From NCBI RefSeq assembly GCF_025273675.1, contig NZ_CP045809.1:4092001-4156000 (forward strand): a stretch of DNA of 64,000 bases. The letters run 5' to 3'. Below the pieces are notes generated by a model. It saw only the letters and a program-made list of their open reading frames with translations. It was not told the DNA's origin and searched no databases. Origin of the DNA: Gordonia pseudamarae. Lineage in GTDB: Bacteria; Actinomycetota; Actinomycetes; Mycobacteriales; Mycobacteriaceae. Below, piece after piece: positions 1 to 9,277 of the stretch (the stretch's first letter is position 1; the number at the start of each line of letters is the position of its first letter). A program made the position numbers and the translations under genes.

Positions 1-1009
1 CCCGGTGCAGGGCCGCGGCGGCGACCGTTTCGGCGGCGGCGATGGAGAAACGCGCCGACACACCCGACCTGCGGTCGATGGAGGGATGGTCGCGGGCATA
101 TCGGGTGAACCGGGCGATGATCTCCAGAATCACATCGGGCACGGTGGCGGTGAGGTCGGCCTCCTGCTCGATGACGGCCACCTCGTCGTCGAGTTCGAGC
201 GGGTAGTGGGTGCGGATCTCGGCGCCGAAGCGGTCCTTGAGGGGGGTGATGATGCGGCCGCGGTTGGTGTAGTCCTCCGGGTTGGCACTGGCCATCACCA
301 GCACGTCCAGCGGCAGCCGCAGCGAGTAACCGCGCACCTGGATGTCGCGTTCCTCCATCACGTTGAGCATCGACACCTGGATCCGTTCGGCCAGGTCGGG
401 CAGTTCGTTGATGGCGATGATGCCGCGATGCGCACGCGGGATGAGTCCGAAGTGGATGGTTTCGGGGTCACCGAGGCTGCGGCCCTCGGCGACCTTCATC
501 GGGTCGATGTCGCCGACGAGGTCGGCCACCGAGGTGTCGGGGGTGGCCAGCTTCTCGCTGTACCGCTGCGAGCGGTGACGCCATTCGATGGGCAGGTCGT
601 CGAGCAGGTCGGCCGCGCGCCGGATGGACGCCGGGGTGATCGGCTCGTACGGATGTTCACCGAGCTCGGACCCGGCGATGACCGGCGTCCACTCGTCGAG
701 CAGCCCGGCGAGGGTGCGCAGGACACGCGTTTTGCCCTGGCCGCGTTCGCCGAGCATCACCACGTCGTGACCGGCGATGAGGGCCCGTTCGAGCTGCGGG
801 ATCACGGTGGATTCGAAACCGACGATGCCGGGCCACGGGTCACGGCCCTCCCGCAGCGCGGTCAGCAGATTGTTGCGGATCTCGTCGCGGACGGTCCGCT
901 GCACGTGGCCACCGGCCCGCAGCTCGCCCAGCGTACGGGCGGCCGGGTGGCGGGTTTCGGTGGTCTGCGAGGTCGTTGTGGTGAAGGTCTCCTCTGGCAC
1001 CCCGTCCAC
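1..1009 (-). CDS. Mg-chelatase subunit I-like AAA+ ATPase (partial, 3' end outside window)
   Basis: Reading from about 1009 down to the left edge gives an AAA+ ATPase: Walker A GERGQGKTR, then the typical insert region, Walker B-like GIIAINELPDL, sensor region VMASANPEDYTNRGRI and an arginine-finger area LKDRFGAEI. This is the ChlI/MoxR-like family called magnesium chelatase in mycobacteria (Rv0958 type). Those organisms make no chlorophyll, so the true partner is probably a VWA-domain protein encoded beyond position 1. The proposed start is a GTG at 1009; a second in-frame GTG lies at 1000 and neither has a strong ribosome site, so the start is uncertain. In M. tuberculosis this gene follows purH directly; here a sulfonate cluster separates them. 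Confidence 0.85.
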   Translation of the reverse strand, partial: MDGVPEETFTTTTSQTTETRHPAARTLGELRAGGHVQRTVRDEIRNNLLTALREGRDPWPGIVGFESTVIPQLERALIAGHDVVMLGERGQGKTRVLRTLAGLLDEWTPVIAGSELGEHPYEPITPASIRRAADLLDDLPIEWRHRSQRYSEKLATPDTSVADLVGDIDPMKVAEGRSLGDPETIHFGLIPRAHRGIIAINELPDLAERIQVSMLNVMEERDIQVRGYSLRLPLDVLVMASANPEDYTNRGRIITPLKDRFGAEIRTHYPLELDDEVAVIEQEADLTATVPDVILEIIARFTRYARDHPSIDRRSGVSARFSIAAAETVAAAALHR

Positions 1010-1039
1010 GCTACTCCGCGGATCCGGGGGACATCGGCC

Positions 1040-1079
1040 GCCCGGCCGGTGTGGGTGGGACCATCGCCGCCGGCCGGGC
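1040..1079. terminator. GC-rich hairpin after the SRPBCC gene
   Basis: GCCCGGCCGG at 1040-1049 pairs perfectly with CCGGCCGGGC at 1070-1079. It lies just past the stop of the minus-strand gene at 1128. No T tract follows, so termination is inferred from position and stem only. Confidence 0.4.
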
Positions 1080-1127
1080 CGATCCGCTACCCGGACCGGT
1101 GATACCGCGCGGGTCCGCCATCGGTGT

Positions 1128-1619
1128 TCAAAGCTCCCCGGATTCGAGCAGGCGGTCGATGGCGGCGTATCCGTCGTTGACGCCCACCTCCATCCCCGAG
1201 GCGAGCCAGCCGTCGCGGGCTTCGAAGCTGTCGCACAGGGACTGGGCATGCAGGCGGGTCGTGCCATCGCCGAGGTCCTCGAACGAGAGCGTTTCCAGCG
1301 ACACCTGGTCGGGCATGCCCTCCCAGGTGAAGGTCTGCACGATCTTGTCGGCGGAGACGGTGTGGAAGCACCCGCGGAAACGGTGCTCGTCGCCGCCGGC
1401 GACCGCGACATACCGCCAGCTGCCGCCGTCGCGGGCGTCCCAGTCGATGATCGTGCACGGCACGTCGTCGGGGCCGACCCACCGGGAGTACAGCTCGGGA
1501 TCGGTGTGCGCCTTCATCAATTGCGCAGGCGTAGCCCGGAAGTCGCGGGTGATACGGATAATCGGAACCTTCGGGTCGGCCTCGATGGCCGCCTGCGGGT
1601 AACGGGTGTGAGTGGTCAT
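1128..1619 (-). CDS. SRPBCC (AHSA1/START-like) family protein
   Basis: A 163-aa protein of the SRPBCC helix-grip fold, of the type annotated as activator of Hsp90 ATPase 1 or polyketide cyclase-like. The segment PAQLMKAHTDPELYSRWVGP, followed by GGSWRYV and GTTRLHAQS, is typical of the aha1-like branch. These soluble proteins bind hydrophobic ligands in a deep cavity; the ligand here cannot be told. The ATG at 1619 follows a purine-rich stretch. The gene lies 38 nt downstream of an ArsR-family regulator on the same strand, a very common pairing in actinobacteria, so the two are probably one transcription unit. Confidence 0.85.
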   Translation of the reverse strand: MTTHTRYPQAAIEADPKVPIIRITRDFRATPAQLMKAHTDPELYSRWVGPDDVPCTIIDWDARDGGSWRYVAVAGGDEHRFRGCFHTVSADKIVQTFTWEGMPDQVSLETLSFEDLGDGTTRLHAQSLCDSFEARDGWLASGMEVGVNDGYAAIDRLLESGEL

Positions 1620-1657
1620 GCCGGTGCCTTTCCTCTGCCGCGGCCGGGGGAGTCGAG

Positions 1658-2029
1658 TCAGCCGGCGTCGCGTTCGGTGGTGTCGCGTTCGGGGGTGTCT
1701 GGGAGGTCGACACCGTTCATCTCCTCGAGCAGGGCGTCCAGGCGCGTGTAGCGTTCCTCGGCCCGCCTGCGGTACCGCTCGATCCATGCGGTCATGAGGT
1801 CCAATACCTCCGCTTCCAGATGAACCGGGCGCCGCTGCGCCTCCCGGGTCCGCGAGACCAGTCCCGCGTCCTCGAGAACCTTCAGATGTTTGGAAACGGC
1901 CTGCAGACTGACCTCGTACGGCTCCGCGATCTCGCCGACCGTCGCATCGGACCGTGTCAGCCGGGCGACGATGTCGCGGCGGGTGGGGTCGGCGAGTGCG
2001 GCGAACGCCTTGGAGAGCTGATCCGTCAT
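1658..2029 (-). CDS. ArsR-family winged-helix regulator
   Basis: A 123-aa ArsR/SmtB-type repressor. The N-terminal part FAALADPTRRDIVARL and the recognition region VSLQAVSKHLKVLEDAGLV are the classic winged-helix signature. No cysteine metal-binding motif is present, as usual for the ArsR proteins that partner SRPBCC genes. The start at 2029 (MTDQLSK) is preferred, with GGAAGGG just upstream; an in-frame ATG at 2044 is possible. Two copies of the same palindrome lie 12 and 58 nt upstream, so autoregulation is likely. It is cotranscribed with the SRPBCC gene at 1128-1619. Confidence 0.88.
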   Translation of the reverse strand: MTDQLSKAFAALADPTRRDIVARLTRSDATVGEIAEPYEVSLQAVSKHLKVLEDAGLVSRTREAQRRPVHLEAEVLDLMTAWIERYRRRAEERYTRLDALLEEMNGVDLPDTPERDTTERDAG

Positions 2030-2040
2030 CGAGCCCTTCC

Positions 2041-2056
2041 TCAACCTGTTGGTTGA
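2041..2056. promoter_or_regulatory. ArsR operator, proximal copy
   Basis: TCAACC-TGTT-GGTTGA is a perfect 6-bp-arm palindrome with a 4-nt centre, immediately upstream of the ArsR start. An identical arm pair occurs at 2087-2102. Binding by the adjacent ArsR is inferred. Confidence 0.6.
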
Positions 2057-2074
2057 ATAAGAGTGAACGCCTAT

Positions 2075-2114
2075 GCGGCGGCTTTGTCAACCCTCTGGTT
2101 GATAAAGCCGCCGC
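2075..2114. terminator. 40-bp hairpin enclosing the distal ArsR operator
   Basis: GCGGCGGCTTT at 2075-2085 pairs with AAAGCCGCCGC at 2104-2114. The inner TCAACC-N4-GGTTGA palindrome (2087-2102) continues the stem almost without a break. It lies 20 nt past the stop of the TauD gene, so it can end that operon. Because the inner part repeats the proximal operator, it may also be a second repressor site. Confidence 0.6.
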
Positions 2115-2133
2115 GAGGAACGGTCCGCCGGCG

Positions 2134-3102
2134 CTACGGACCGACCGGGGCGTCGCCACGCAGGGTGATGCGATGCATAACCCTGCGGGCATCGCCGTAG
2201 TCGCGATTGGCGTAGTGGGCGGTGTTCCGGTTGTCCCACAGCACCAGATCGCCCAGGCGCCAACGGTGGCGGACGATGTGTTCGGGTTTGGTGAGATGGG
2301 CGTAGAGCAGGTCGAGGATGCCGCGACTCTCGGCCTCGGACACACCGTCGATGTGCGAGGTGAAACCCGGGTTGACGAACAGCGACCTGCGTCCGGTCTC
2401 CGGGTGCACCCGCACCACCGGATGCCGAACGGGCACCAGTTCGGTCACTTCCTTTCCGTCCCAGAGATTTCCGCGTCCCCCACGTCGATTCTTGAGGTAG
2501 TAGCCGAATTCGCGGTTGCCATCGTGCACGGCGGTCAGGCCGTCGATGAGCCCACGCACCGGCGCGGACAGCGACTCGTAGGCCAGTTCGGCGTCGGCCC
2601 AGCTGGTGTCACCGCCGTTACGCGGCAGGATGACCGGACGCAGGATCGAGCCGAGCGGTGGCCGCTCCATGAAAGTGACGTCGGTGTGCCAGACGTCGGC
2701 AAAACCGTTGTCGGCACTGTCGAGGGAGTACACCTCCGCCGGTACCTCACCGCTGTTCCACACCGGATGCCCGTAGGTGAGTTCGCCGAGTCTGCGGCCG
2801 AACTCGATGTGCGCGCCGTCGTCGAGCGACTGCCCCCGGAAGACGATCACCTTGTAGGCCACCAGCGCCGCACGGATGGCCCGCACCTGATCATCGGAGG
2901 CCGAGGCCACGTCGACACCCCGGATCTCGGCACCGAAGCGTGGGCCGAACTCGTCGATGTCGAACTCGACACCCGAGGACACAGCCGCCCGCCCGGGGAT
3001 CGGCACGGTCCCGGCAGGGGTAACGGGGCCGGCAGGGGTATTGGGGCCGGCAGGGGTATTGGGGCCGGCAACGGTGTCGGCGTTCCGGGTGGTCACAGAC
3101 AT
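2134..3102 (-). CDS. tauD: TauD/TfdA-family Fe(II)/2-oxoglutarate dioxygenase
   Basis: A 322-aa alpha-ketoglutarate-dependent dioxygenase that would oxidise a sulfonate (or alkyl sulfate) and release sulfite. The iron triad is visible: H and D in DVWHTDVTF and the distal histidine in NRNTAHYANRDY; the 2-oxoglutarate-binding arginine is in RRVMHRITLRG. The first 30 residues are a low-complexity GPNTPAG repeat, encoded by 18-bp tandem units at about 3007-3078, not normally part of the family. It lies 66 nt downstream of a sulfonate-type ABC transporter on the same strand, which supports a role in organosulfonate sulfur supply. The exact substrate (taurine or another) is not determined. Confidence 0.88.
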   Translation of the reverse strand: MSVTTRNADTVAGPNTPAGPNTPAGPVTPAGTVPIPGRAAVSSGVEFDIDEFGPRFGAEIRGVDVASASDDQVRAIRAALVAYKVIVFRGQSLDDGAHIEFGRRLGELTYGHPVWNSGEVPAEVYSLDSADNGFADVWHTDVTFMERPPLGSILRPVILPRNGGDTSWADAELAYESLSAPVRGLIDGLTAVHDGNREFGYYLKNRRGGRGNLWDGKEVTELVPVRHPVVRVHPETGRRSLFVNPGFTSHIDGVSEAESRGILDLLYAHLTKPEHIVRHRWRLGDLVLWDNRNTAHYANRDYGDARRVMHRITLRGDAPVGP

Positions 3103-3168
3103 CGGACTCCTCCGTGGTTCAGAAGTTCCGCCGACCCGGACAGCCCGGGGCGGCGGAGTCGGATCAGG

Positions 3169-3994
<826 letters not shown>

Positions 3995-4011
<17 letters not shown>

Positions 4012-5071
4012 CGGGTAGTCCCTTGGTATAGAGCGCCTTCTGGAACACCTCAAGCGCCGGGGCGGATGGGATCTGCTGTTGGTCGGCGAGGAATCGCGCC
4101 GCGCTGTACAGGTTCTGGGAAACATTTCCCGGTGCGCTCTCGGTGCCCAGCCAGGTGGGTGAGGTGAGCTCGGCAACGGTCAGGTACGTGCCCTGCTTGA
4201 GCTGGTTGGCGGCGTCCTGCGGGGTGGTGCCGAGCTGCGCCGCGATGGCTTCGGCCGCCGCATCCGGATCGGACTTGATCAGTTCGAGGGCCCGCGCCTG
4301 CGCCGTGCGCCAGGCGTCGACGGCCTCCGGGTTCTTCTCCGCGAACGCCGTGGACACCACACCCAGGTCGAGGGTCGGTTTGCCGGCGGTGGCCAGCTCG
4401 CGGCTCGCGATCAGCGTCTTGCCGTCCTTGCGCAGCTCGTCGAGCGTCGGCAGCCAGGTGTAGACGGCATCGACATCGCCGCGCTGCCACGCGGCCAGCG
4501 ATGCCTGCGGCTGCAGGTCGATCAGGTTGACGTCCTTGACGGTGAGCCCGGCCTGATTGAGGGCGGCCAGCAGGCTGTAGTGGGCGGTGGAGGCGAACGC
4601 GGTGGCCACTCGCTTGCCGCGCAGATCGGCGACGGAGTTGACGCCGGTCCCGTTGCGTGCGACCAGCGCCTCATTGTCGCCGGCGACGTCGAGGATGAAC
4701 GCCACCTGGTACGGGATGTTCAACGGCGCCGACAGCCCGCGGGCCACCGGGCTCGATCCGATGGCCGCGAAGTCGACCTCCTTGGCGACGAAAGCGGTGT
4801 TCACGTCGGCGCCCGAATCGAACTTGGTCCACTTGATGTTGAACCCGGGTAGCGCCTCCTCCAGCCACCTGTTGTTCTTGACGATCAGATCACCACTCGG
4901 GAACGCCTGGTAGGCAAGGCGAATGGTGGGTTTGGAATCGTCGGCACCGGAGCGGTCGACCGAGCAGCCCGCCAGGGCGAGCACGGCCACCAGCACTGCC
5001 GACAGCGCACCGACGATCTGCGCGGAGACACGGGTCCGCGAACGACCGCGGGACTTGTTGGGGATATTCAC
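3995..5071 (-). CDS. ssuA: ABC transporter substrate-binding lipoprotein (sulfonate type)
   Basis: A periplasmic-type binding protein of the SsuA/TauA/NrtA class, about 358 aa. A lipobox LALAGC follows a basic N-terminus and a hydrophobic stretch, so it should be a lipoprotein on the outer membrane face. The body contains the expected IRLAYQAFPSGDLIV start and the ADLRGKRVATAFASTAHYSL region. GTG 5071 is chosen because it lies 8 nt after the permease stop and follows GAGAAG; an ATG at 5098 would overlap the permease gene. It is the ligand receptor of the ABC system; the ligand is inferred to be a sulfonate from the TauD neighbour. Confidence 0.87.
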
Positions 5072-5079
5072 GGGACTTC

Positions 5080-5943
5080 TCAGGCCTTTCCACGCCATGG
5101 CACCGCACGGTGCTCGATTGCTCGCAGAACCCCGTCGATGATCAGACCGGACAGACCGATCAACACGATGCCGACCAGGACGACGGGGGTGTTGTTGTAG
5201 TTGCTGGCGTCCTTGACCACGCCACCGATTCCGGGGATGCCGTTGAACAGTTCGGCGGCCACCACCGACGAGTACGCCATGCCCACGGCCAGCCGGATCC
5301 CGGTGAACGTCTCGGGCAGTGCGGCGGGCACCACGACGTCGCGGATCACCTCCGCGCGCGAGGCGCCGAGCGCACGGGCCGCCTCGATGAGCGCGACGGG
5401 GGCGGCGCTGACCGCGGCTGTGGTGGCGACGGCGGCGGGCGGCAGCGCGGCGAGGGCCAGCAGCGTGATCTTGGGTGCTTCGTCGATGCCCAGCCAGATC
5501 ACCAGCAGGAAGAAGTAGGCCAGCGGCGGGAGCGCCCGCAGGAACGTCAGCCACGGCTCCAGCAGGCGCCGCAGCCAGGAGACCGAGCCCATCGCCAGAC
5601 CCAGCAGCACACCGGCCACCACACCGACCAGTACGCCGGCGAGCACGCGGCGCAACGTCATGTACAGGTGTTCCCACCAGTAGTAGTCGGCATAGCCGCG
5701 CACGCCGTCGTGGGTGGTCGACAGGTTGACGAAGGCGTCCCAGATGGTGCCGATGGTGGGGACGAAGGTTTCACTCCAGATGCCGCTGACCGCGACGAGC
5801 TGGTAGACGATCAGGAACACCACCACCGACAGCAGGGGCAGCCCCCATCGGGATCCCAGTGCGCGCAGGCGCGTCGACGTGTCGGCCCGGCCCGGCCGGG
5901 GCGGCACCGCGTCGTCGAGCAGTGGTTCAGAAGTCAGACTCAC
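5080..5943 (-). CDS. ssuC: Sulfonate-type ABC transporter permease
   Basis: A 287-aa membrane protein of the binding-protein-dependent transport family, with about six hydrophobic segments after a cytoplasmic N-terminus. The EAA loop that contacts the ATPase is seen as IEAARALGASRAEVIRDVVVPAAL (about residues 185-208). The start codon is GTG at 5943. It is the first gene of the minus-strand operon permease, binding protein, ATPase, TauD. An unusual loop of about 35 residues rich in Trp, Tyr and Asp after the first TM segment matches the TauC/SsuC branch that carries YYWWEHL-type sequences. Confidence 0.88.
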   Translation of the reverse strand: MSLTSEPLLDDAVPPRPGRADTSTRLRALGSRWGLPLLSVVVFLIVYQLVAVSGIWSETFVPTIGTIWDAFVNLSTTHDGVRGYADYYWWEHLYMTLRRVLAGVLVGVVAGVLLGLAMGSVSWLRRLLEPWLTFLRALPPLAYFFLLVIWLGIDEAPKITLLALAALPPAAVATTAAVSAAPVALIEAARALGASRAEVIRDVVVPAALPETFTGIRLAVGMAYSSVVAAELFNGIPGIGGVVKDASNYNNTPVVLVGIVLIGLSGLIIDGVLRAIEHRAVPWRGKA

Positions 5944-6062
5944 CCGAGAAGGTGTAGTTCGTTCACCCGACCCCGCGCCATAGTTGTCGTCGCGGTGAGG
6001 AAATGTCGCCGGTGATCACCGATCTGGGTCACACTGCGGTGGGTGCACCACGCCCATGAGGG

Positions 6063-6091
6063 TGCGGCCGGGAGCGACGACCCCGGCCGCA
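6063..6091. terminator. Hairpin between tauE-like gene and sulfonate operon
   Basis: TGCGGCCGGG (6063-6072) and CCCGGCCGCA (6082-6091) form a perfect 10-bp stem with a 9-nt loop. It lies 65 nt past the stop of the TauE-like gene on the minus strand and separates it from the sulfonate operon. Confidence 0.5.
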
Positions 6092-6155
6092 GCCCTTCGG
6101 GTGGGCGTGGCAGCGGGCTCCGGGACAGGGGTTCGGCCGAATCCGGTGCGCCGGT

Positions 6156-6902
6156 TCAGCGCACGCCCAGCCACACCGCGAGTGCCAGACCCCCGATGCC
6201 GATGGTGATGCGCAGCGGCCCGGCGGGCAGCCGTCTGACCACGGGCGGACCGCACCAGCCGCCGGCGAAACAGCCGACACCCATCACCACCGCGACCCAC
6301 AGATCAACCGGACCCCAGATCAAGAAGGCCACGGCCGCAACGGAGTTGGAAATACCGAGGAACAGGGACTTGGACAGCGTCGCCTTCCACAGCGGTTCAC
6401 TGGTGACCACCAGCATCAACGCCAGGATCATGATCCCAGCACCCGCCCCGAAATAGCCGCCGTACACCGCGATCACCAATATCCCGAGGACGAACAGCCA
6501 TCGCCGGTCTTCATGCGAGGTGGCGAGCCTGCTCAGCATCGGCTGGCACAGCAACGCTATCGCGGCGATTGCCACCAGGAACGGGACGATCACCTCGAAC
6601 GATCCGTCGGAGCTGAGCAGCAGCGCGGCCGCACCGATGATGCCGCCGATCACCGACGCGACCATGCCCAGGATCGTGCGGCGCCGGTCACCGTCGAACA
6701 GCGCCCTGCCCGCCTTGGCGGTGCTGCCGACACCGACGGCCACCACCGACACCGTGTTGGTGACGTTCGCCGCGACCGGGCTGAGCCCGACCGCCAGCAG
6801 GGCCGGATAGCTGACCACCGACGCCAGGCCGGTGACGTACCCGATCAACCCGGCCCCGAACCCGGCCGCGAGCAGGAAGAAGAACTCGACGACGGGGTTC
6901 AT
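6156..6902 (-). CDS. TauE/SafE-family sulfite/anion exporter
   Basis: A 248-aa integral membrane protein with eight predicted hydrophobic helices in two related halves, each with a glycine-rich motif (FGAGLIGYVTGL near residue 15 and YFGAGAGIMIL near 155). This is the TauE/SafE/YfcA/DUF81 fold. The family is linked to export of sulfite or sulfonate-related anions. It starts 18 nt after purH and could be transcribed with purN-purH, but its neighbour on the other side is the sulfonate operon. TauD releases sulfite, so a role in sulfite efflux fits; this is inference. Confidence 0.85.
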   Translation of the reverse strand: MNPVVEFFFLLAAGFGAGLIGYVTGLASVVSYPALLAVGLSPVAANVTNTVSVVAVGVGSTAKAGRALFDGDRRRTILGMVASVIGGIIGAAALLLSSDGSFEVIVPFLVAIAAIALLCQPMLSRLATSHEDRRWLFVLGILVIAVYGGYFGAGAGIMILALMLVVTSEPLWKATLSKSLFLGISNSVAAVAFLIWGPVDLWVAVVMGVGCFAGGWCGPPVVRRLPAGPLRITIGIGGLALAVWLGVR

Positions 6903-6920
6903 CGGGGCCGGGCCCGGCGA

Positions 6921-8543
6921 TCAGTGGGCGAAATGACGCGCACCCGTGAGGTAGAGGGTGACCCCGGCCTCGGCCGCGGCTGCGACGACCTCGTTGTCAC
7001 GGATCGAACCACCGGGCTGCACAACGGCTTTCACGCCACCGGCGATGAGCACCTGCAGGCCGTCGGGGAACGGGAAGAAGGCGTCGGAGGCGGCGACGCT
7101 GCCCGTGGCCCGCTCCCCGGCCCGCGTGACGGCCAGGTGTGCGGAGTCGACCCGGTTGACCTGTCCCATGCCGACGCCCACCGACGCGCCGTCGGCGGCC
7201 AGCAGGATGGCATTGGACTTGACCGCGCGGCATGCCCGCCAGGCGAATTCGAGGTCGGCGAGGGTGTCGGCGTCGGCCGGGTCACCGGCCGCAAGGGTCC
7301 AGTTGGCCGGATTGTCACCCTCGGCGTCGATCACGTCGCGCCACTGCACGAGCATGCCACCGGATACCGGACGCTGCTCGACCCCGCCCTCGGTGGGCGG
7401 AACCGCCCGCAGTACGCGGATGTTCTTCTTGCGGGTGAGCACCGACAGCGCACCGTCGGCGAAGCCCGGGGCGATGAGTACCTCGGTGAAGATCTCGGCC
7501 ACCTGCTCGGCCATCTCGACGGTGATCTCGCGGTTGGCGGCGATCACACCGCCGTAGGCGCTGACCGGGTCGCAGGCATGCGCTTTGCGGTGCGCCTCAC
7601 CGATGTCGGCGCCCACCGCGATGCCGCAAGGGTTGGCGTGCTTGATGATCGCGACCGCCGGGCCGTCGAAATCGTGGGCACTGCGCCAGGCCGCGTCGGC
7701 GTCGGTGTAGTTGTTGAAGCTCATCTGCTTGCCGTGCAACTGCTCGGCGGTGGCCAGCCCCGAGGGCCGGTGCTGGGACTGGTACAGCGCGCCGGGCTGG
7801 TGCGGGTTCTCGCCGTATCGCAGCACCTCTTTGAGCTCCCAGGTCTCTCCGGCCCATTCGGGGAACCCGCCCTCACCGGCAATCTCCCGTCGCTCCGCTC
7901 GCCCGGTACCGGACACCACGACCCGCGACATCCACGAGGCGACGGCCACGTCGTAGTCGGCGGTGTGCCGAAAAGCCTTGGCCGCCAGCAGTTGACGCTG
8001 CGCGAGGGTGAATCCACCGGCGTCGAGGGCGGCGGTGACGTCATCGTAGTCGCGGGGATTGACCACGACCGCGACCGACGGATGGTTCTTGGCCGCACCG
8101 CGCACCATCGACGGTCCGCCGATGTCGATCTGTTCGACGCACTCATCCTGCGAGGCGCCCGAGGCGACGGTCTGGGTGAACGGGTACAGGTTGACCACGA
8201 CGAGTTCGAACGCCTCGACGCCGAGTTCGGTGAGTTGGGCGAGGTGGTCGTCCTTGCGGGTATCGGCCAGAATCCCGGCGTGCACCGTGGGATGCAGGGT
8301 TTTGACCCGGCCCTCCAGGCATTCGGGGAATCCGGTGAGGGTGGAGACCTCGACGACCGGCACACCGGTGTCGGCGATGGTCTTCGCGGTGGAACCGGTG
8401 GAGACGATCTCCACCCCCGCCTTGTGCAGTGCGGCGGCGAGTTCGGGCAGCCCGCTCTTGTCGTAGACACTCACGAGCGCCCGGCGAATGGGTCGGCGAC
8501 CGACGGTGGAGATGGAACCGTCGGTTGGGATGGGAGCGTTCAC
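6921..8543 (-). CDS. purH: Bifunctional AICAR formyltransferase/IMP cyclohydrolase
   Basis: A 540-aa PurH that carries out the last two steps of IMP synthesis. The N-terminal MGS-like cyclohydrolase domain (about residues 20-150) has [18 protein letters not shown] and the GRVKTLHP segment; the formyltransferase domain holds [11 protein letters not shown] and [11 protein letters not shown]. Length is normal. Its start overlaps the purN stop by 4 nt (ATGA), so purN and purH are translationally coupled. The order purN-purH matches M. tuberculosis Rv0956-Rv0957. Confidence 0.97.
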   Translation of the reverse strand: MNAPIPTDGSISTVGRRPIRRALVSVYDKSGLPELAAALHKAGVEIVSTGSTAKTIADTGVPVVEVSTLTGFPECLEGRVKTLHPTVHAGILADTRKDDHLAQLTELGVEAFELVVVNLYPFTQTVASGASQDECVEQIDIGGPSMVRGAAKNHPSVAVVVNPRDYDDVTAALDAGGFTLAQRQLLAAKAFRHTADYDVAVASWMSRVVVSGTGRAERREIAGEGGFPEWAGETWELKEVLRYGENPHQPGALYQSQHRPSGLATAEQLHGKQMSFNNYTDADAAWRSAHDFDGPAVAIIKHANPCGIAVGADIGEAHRKAHACDPVSAYGGVIAANREITVEMAEQVAEIFTEVLIAPGFADGALSVLTRKKNIRVLRAVPPTEGGVEQRPVSGGMLVQWRDVIDAEGDNPANWTLAAGDPADADTLADLEFAWRACRAVKSNAILLAADGASVGVGMGQVNRVDSAHLAVTRAGERATGSVAASDAFFPFPDGLQVLIAGGVKAVVQPGGSIRDNEVVAAAAEAGVTLYLTGARHFAH

Positions 8544-9220
8544 AGGATGCGGGCCTTTCGTCCTTCGATAACAACGCCTTTGGTGACCAGGGCGGCCACC
8601 ACGTCTGCGAGCAGTTCGCGCTCGATGATCTTGATGCGTTCGTGCAGGGTGTCCTCGGTGTCGTCATCGCCGATCTCGACGGCACGCTGGGCGAGGATCG
8701 GCCCGGTGTCGACACCCGCGTCGACGAGGTGGACCGTCGTGCCGGTCACCTTGACGCCGTGGGCGAGGGCCTCGGCAACCCCGTGCGCGCCGGGAAACGA
8801 CGGCAACAGGGCCGGATGCGAATTGACGATGTGCCCGCCGAACGCGTCCAGGAACCGCGGTCCGAGGATCTTCATGAATCCGGCGGTGACCACCCAATCG
8901 GGCTCGGCCCGTGCGGCGTGCTCACGCAGTGCCTCGTCCCAGGCCCCGCGATCGGGGTGGTCGGCGACGCGGCAGGTGAACGACTCTATGCCCGCCTCGC
9001 GCGCGATGCCCACCGCGGCGCAGTCCCGGTCGGCTCCGACCGCGACGATCTCGAACACCGACCCGGGAATGCGGGAGCGTTCGATGAGCGCGGCCAGCAG
9101 CGAACCGGTACCGGAGGCGAGCACCACAACGCGGGCCGCCCTACCGGAGACGGGCACGACCTGCGACGATGCCGTGGACGGCGGTGTCACCGACGGTGAT
9201 CCTGGTGGAGTTGCACTCAC
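8540..9220 (-). CDS. purN: Phosphoribosylglycinamide formyltransferase
   Basis: A 226-aa folate-dependent GAR transformylase of purine synthesis. After an extra ~28-residue N-terminal leader comes the nucleotide-binding loop [14 protein letters not shown]. The catalytic Asn/His pair lies in [15 protein letters not shown] and the catalytic Asp in [14 protein letters not shown]. It starts with GTG 9220. A TAGGCT box ends 7 nt before this start, which suggests a leaderless transcript; if so, the long leader is truly translated. It is the first gene of purN-purH. Confidence 0.95.
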   Translation of the reverse strand: MSATPPGSPSVTPPSTASSQVVPVSGRAARVVVLASGTGSLLAALIERSRIPGSVFEIVAVGADRDCAAVGIAREAGIESFTCRVADHPDRGAWDEALREHAARAEPDWVVTAGFMKILGPRFLDAFGGHIVNSHPALLPSFPGAHGVAEALAHGVKVTGTTVHLVDAGVDTGPILAQRAVEIGDDDTEDTLHERIKIIERELLADVVAALVTKGVVIEGRKARIL

Positions 9221-9227
9221 TCGTGCA

Positions 9228-9233
9228 AGCCTA
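9228..9233 (-). promoter_or_regulatory. Candidate -10 box of a leaderless purN transcript
   Basis: TAGGCT on the minus strand, followed by 7 nt and the purN GTG. No clear -35 is visible. Confidence 0.4.
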
Positions 9234-9277
9234 GCCGTGACCCGGATGTGACCTGCCGCCAGGTCGAGGGTGGGTAC

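Noticed and set aside
5..1102. Long open frame on the plus strand over the Mg-chelatase-like gene
   Set aside because: It is the antisense shadow of the AAA+ ATPase, whose motifs are all on the minus strand; its His/Gly/Arg-rich composition is typical of shadow frames in GC-rich DNA.
6513..9251. 912-codon plus-strand frame opposite purH and purN
   Set aside because: PurH and PurN are unmistakable on the minus strand; the opposite frame has no recognisable domain.
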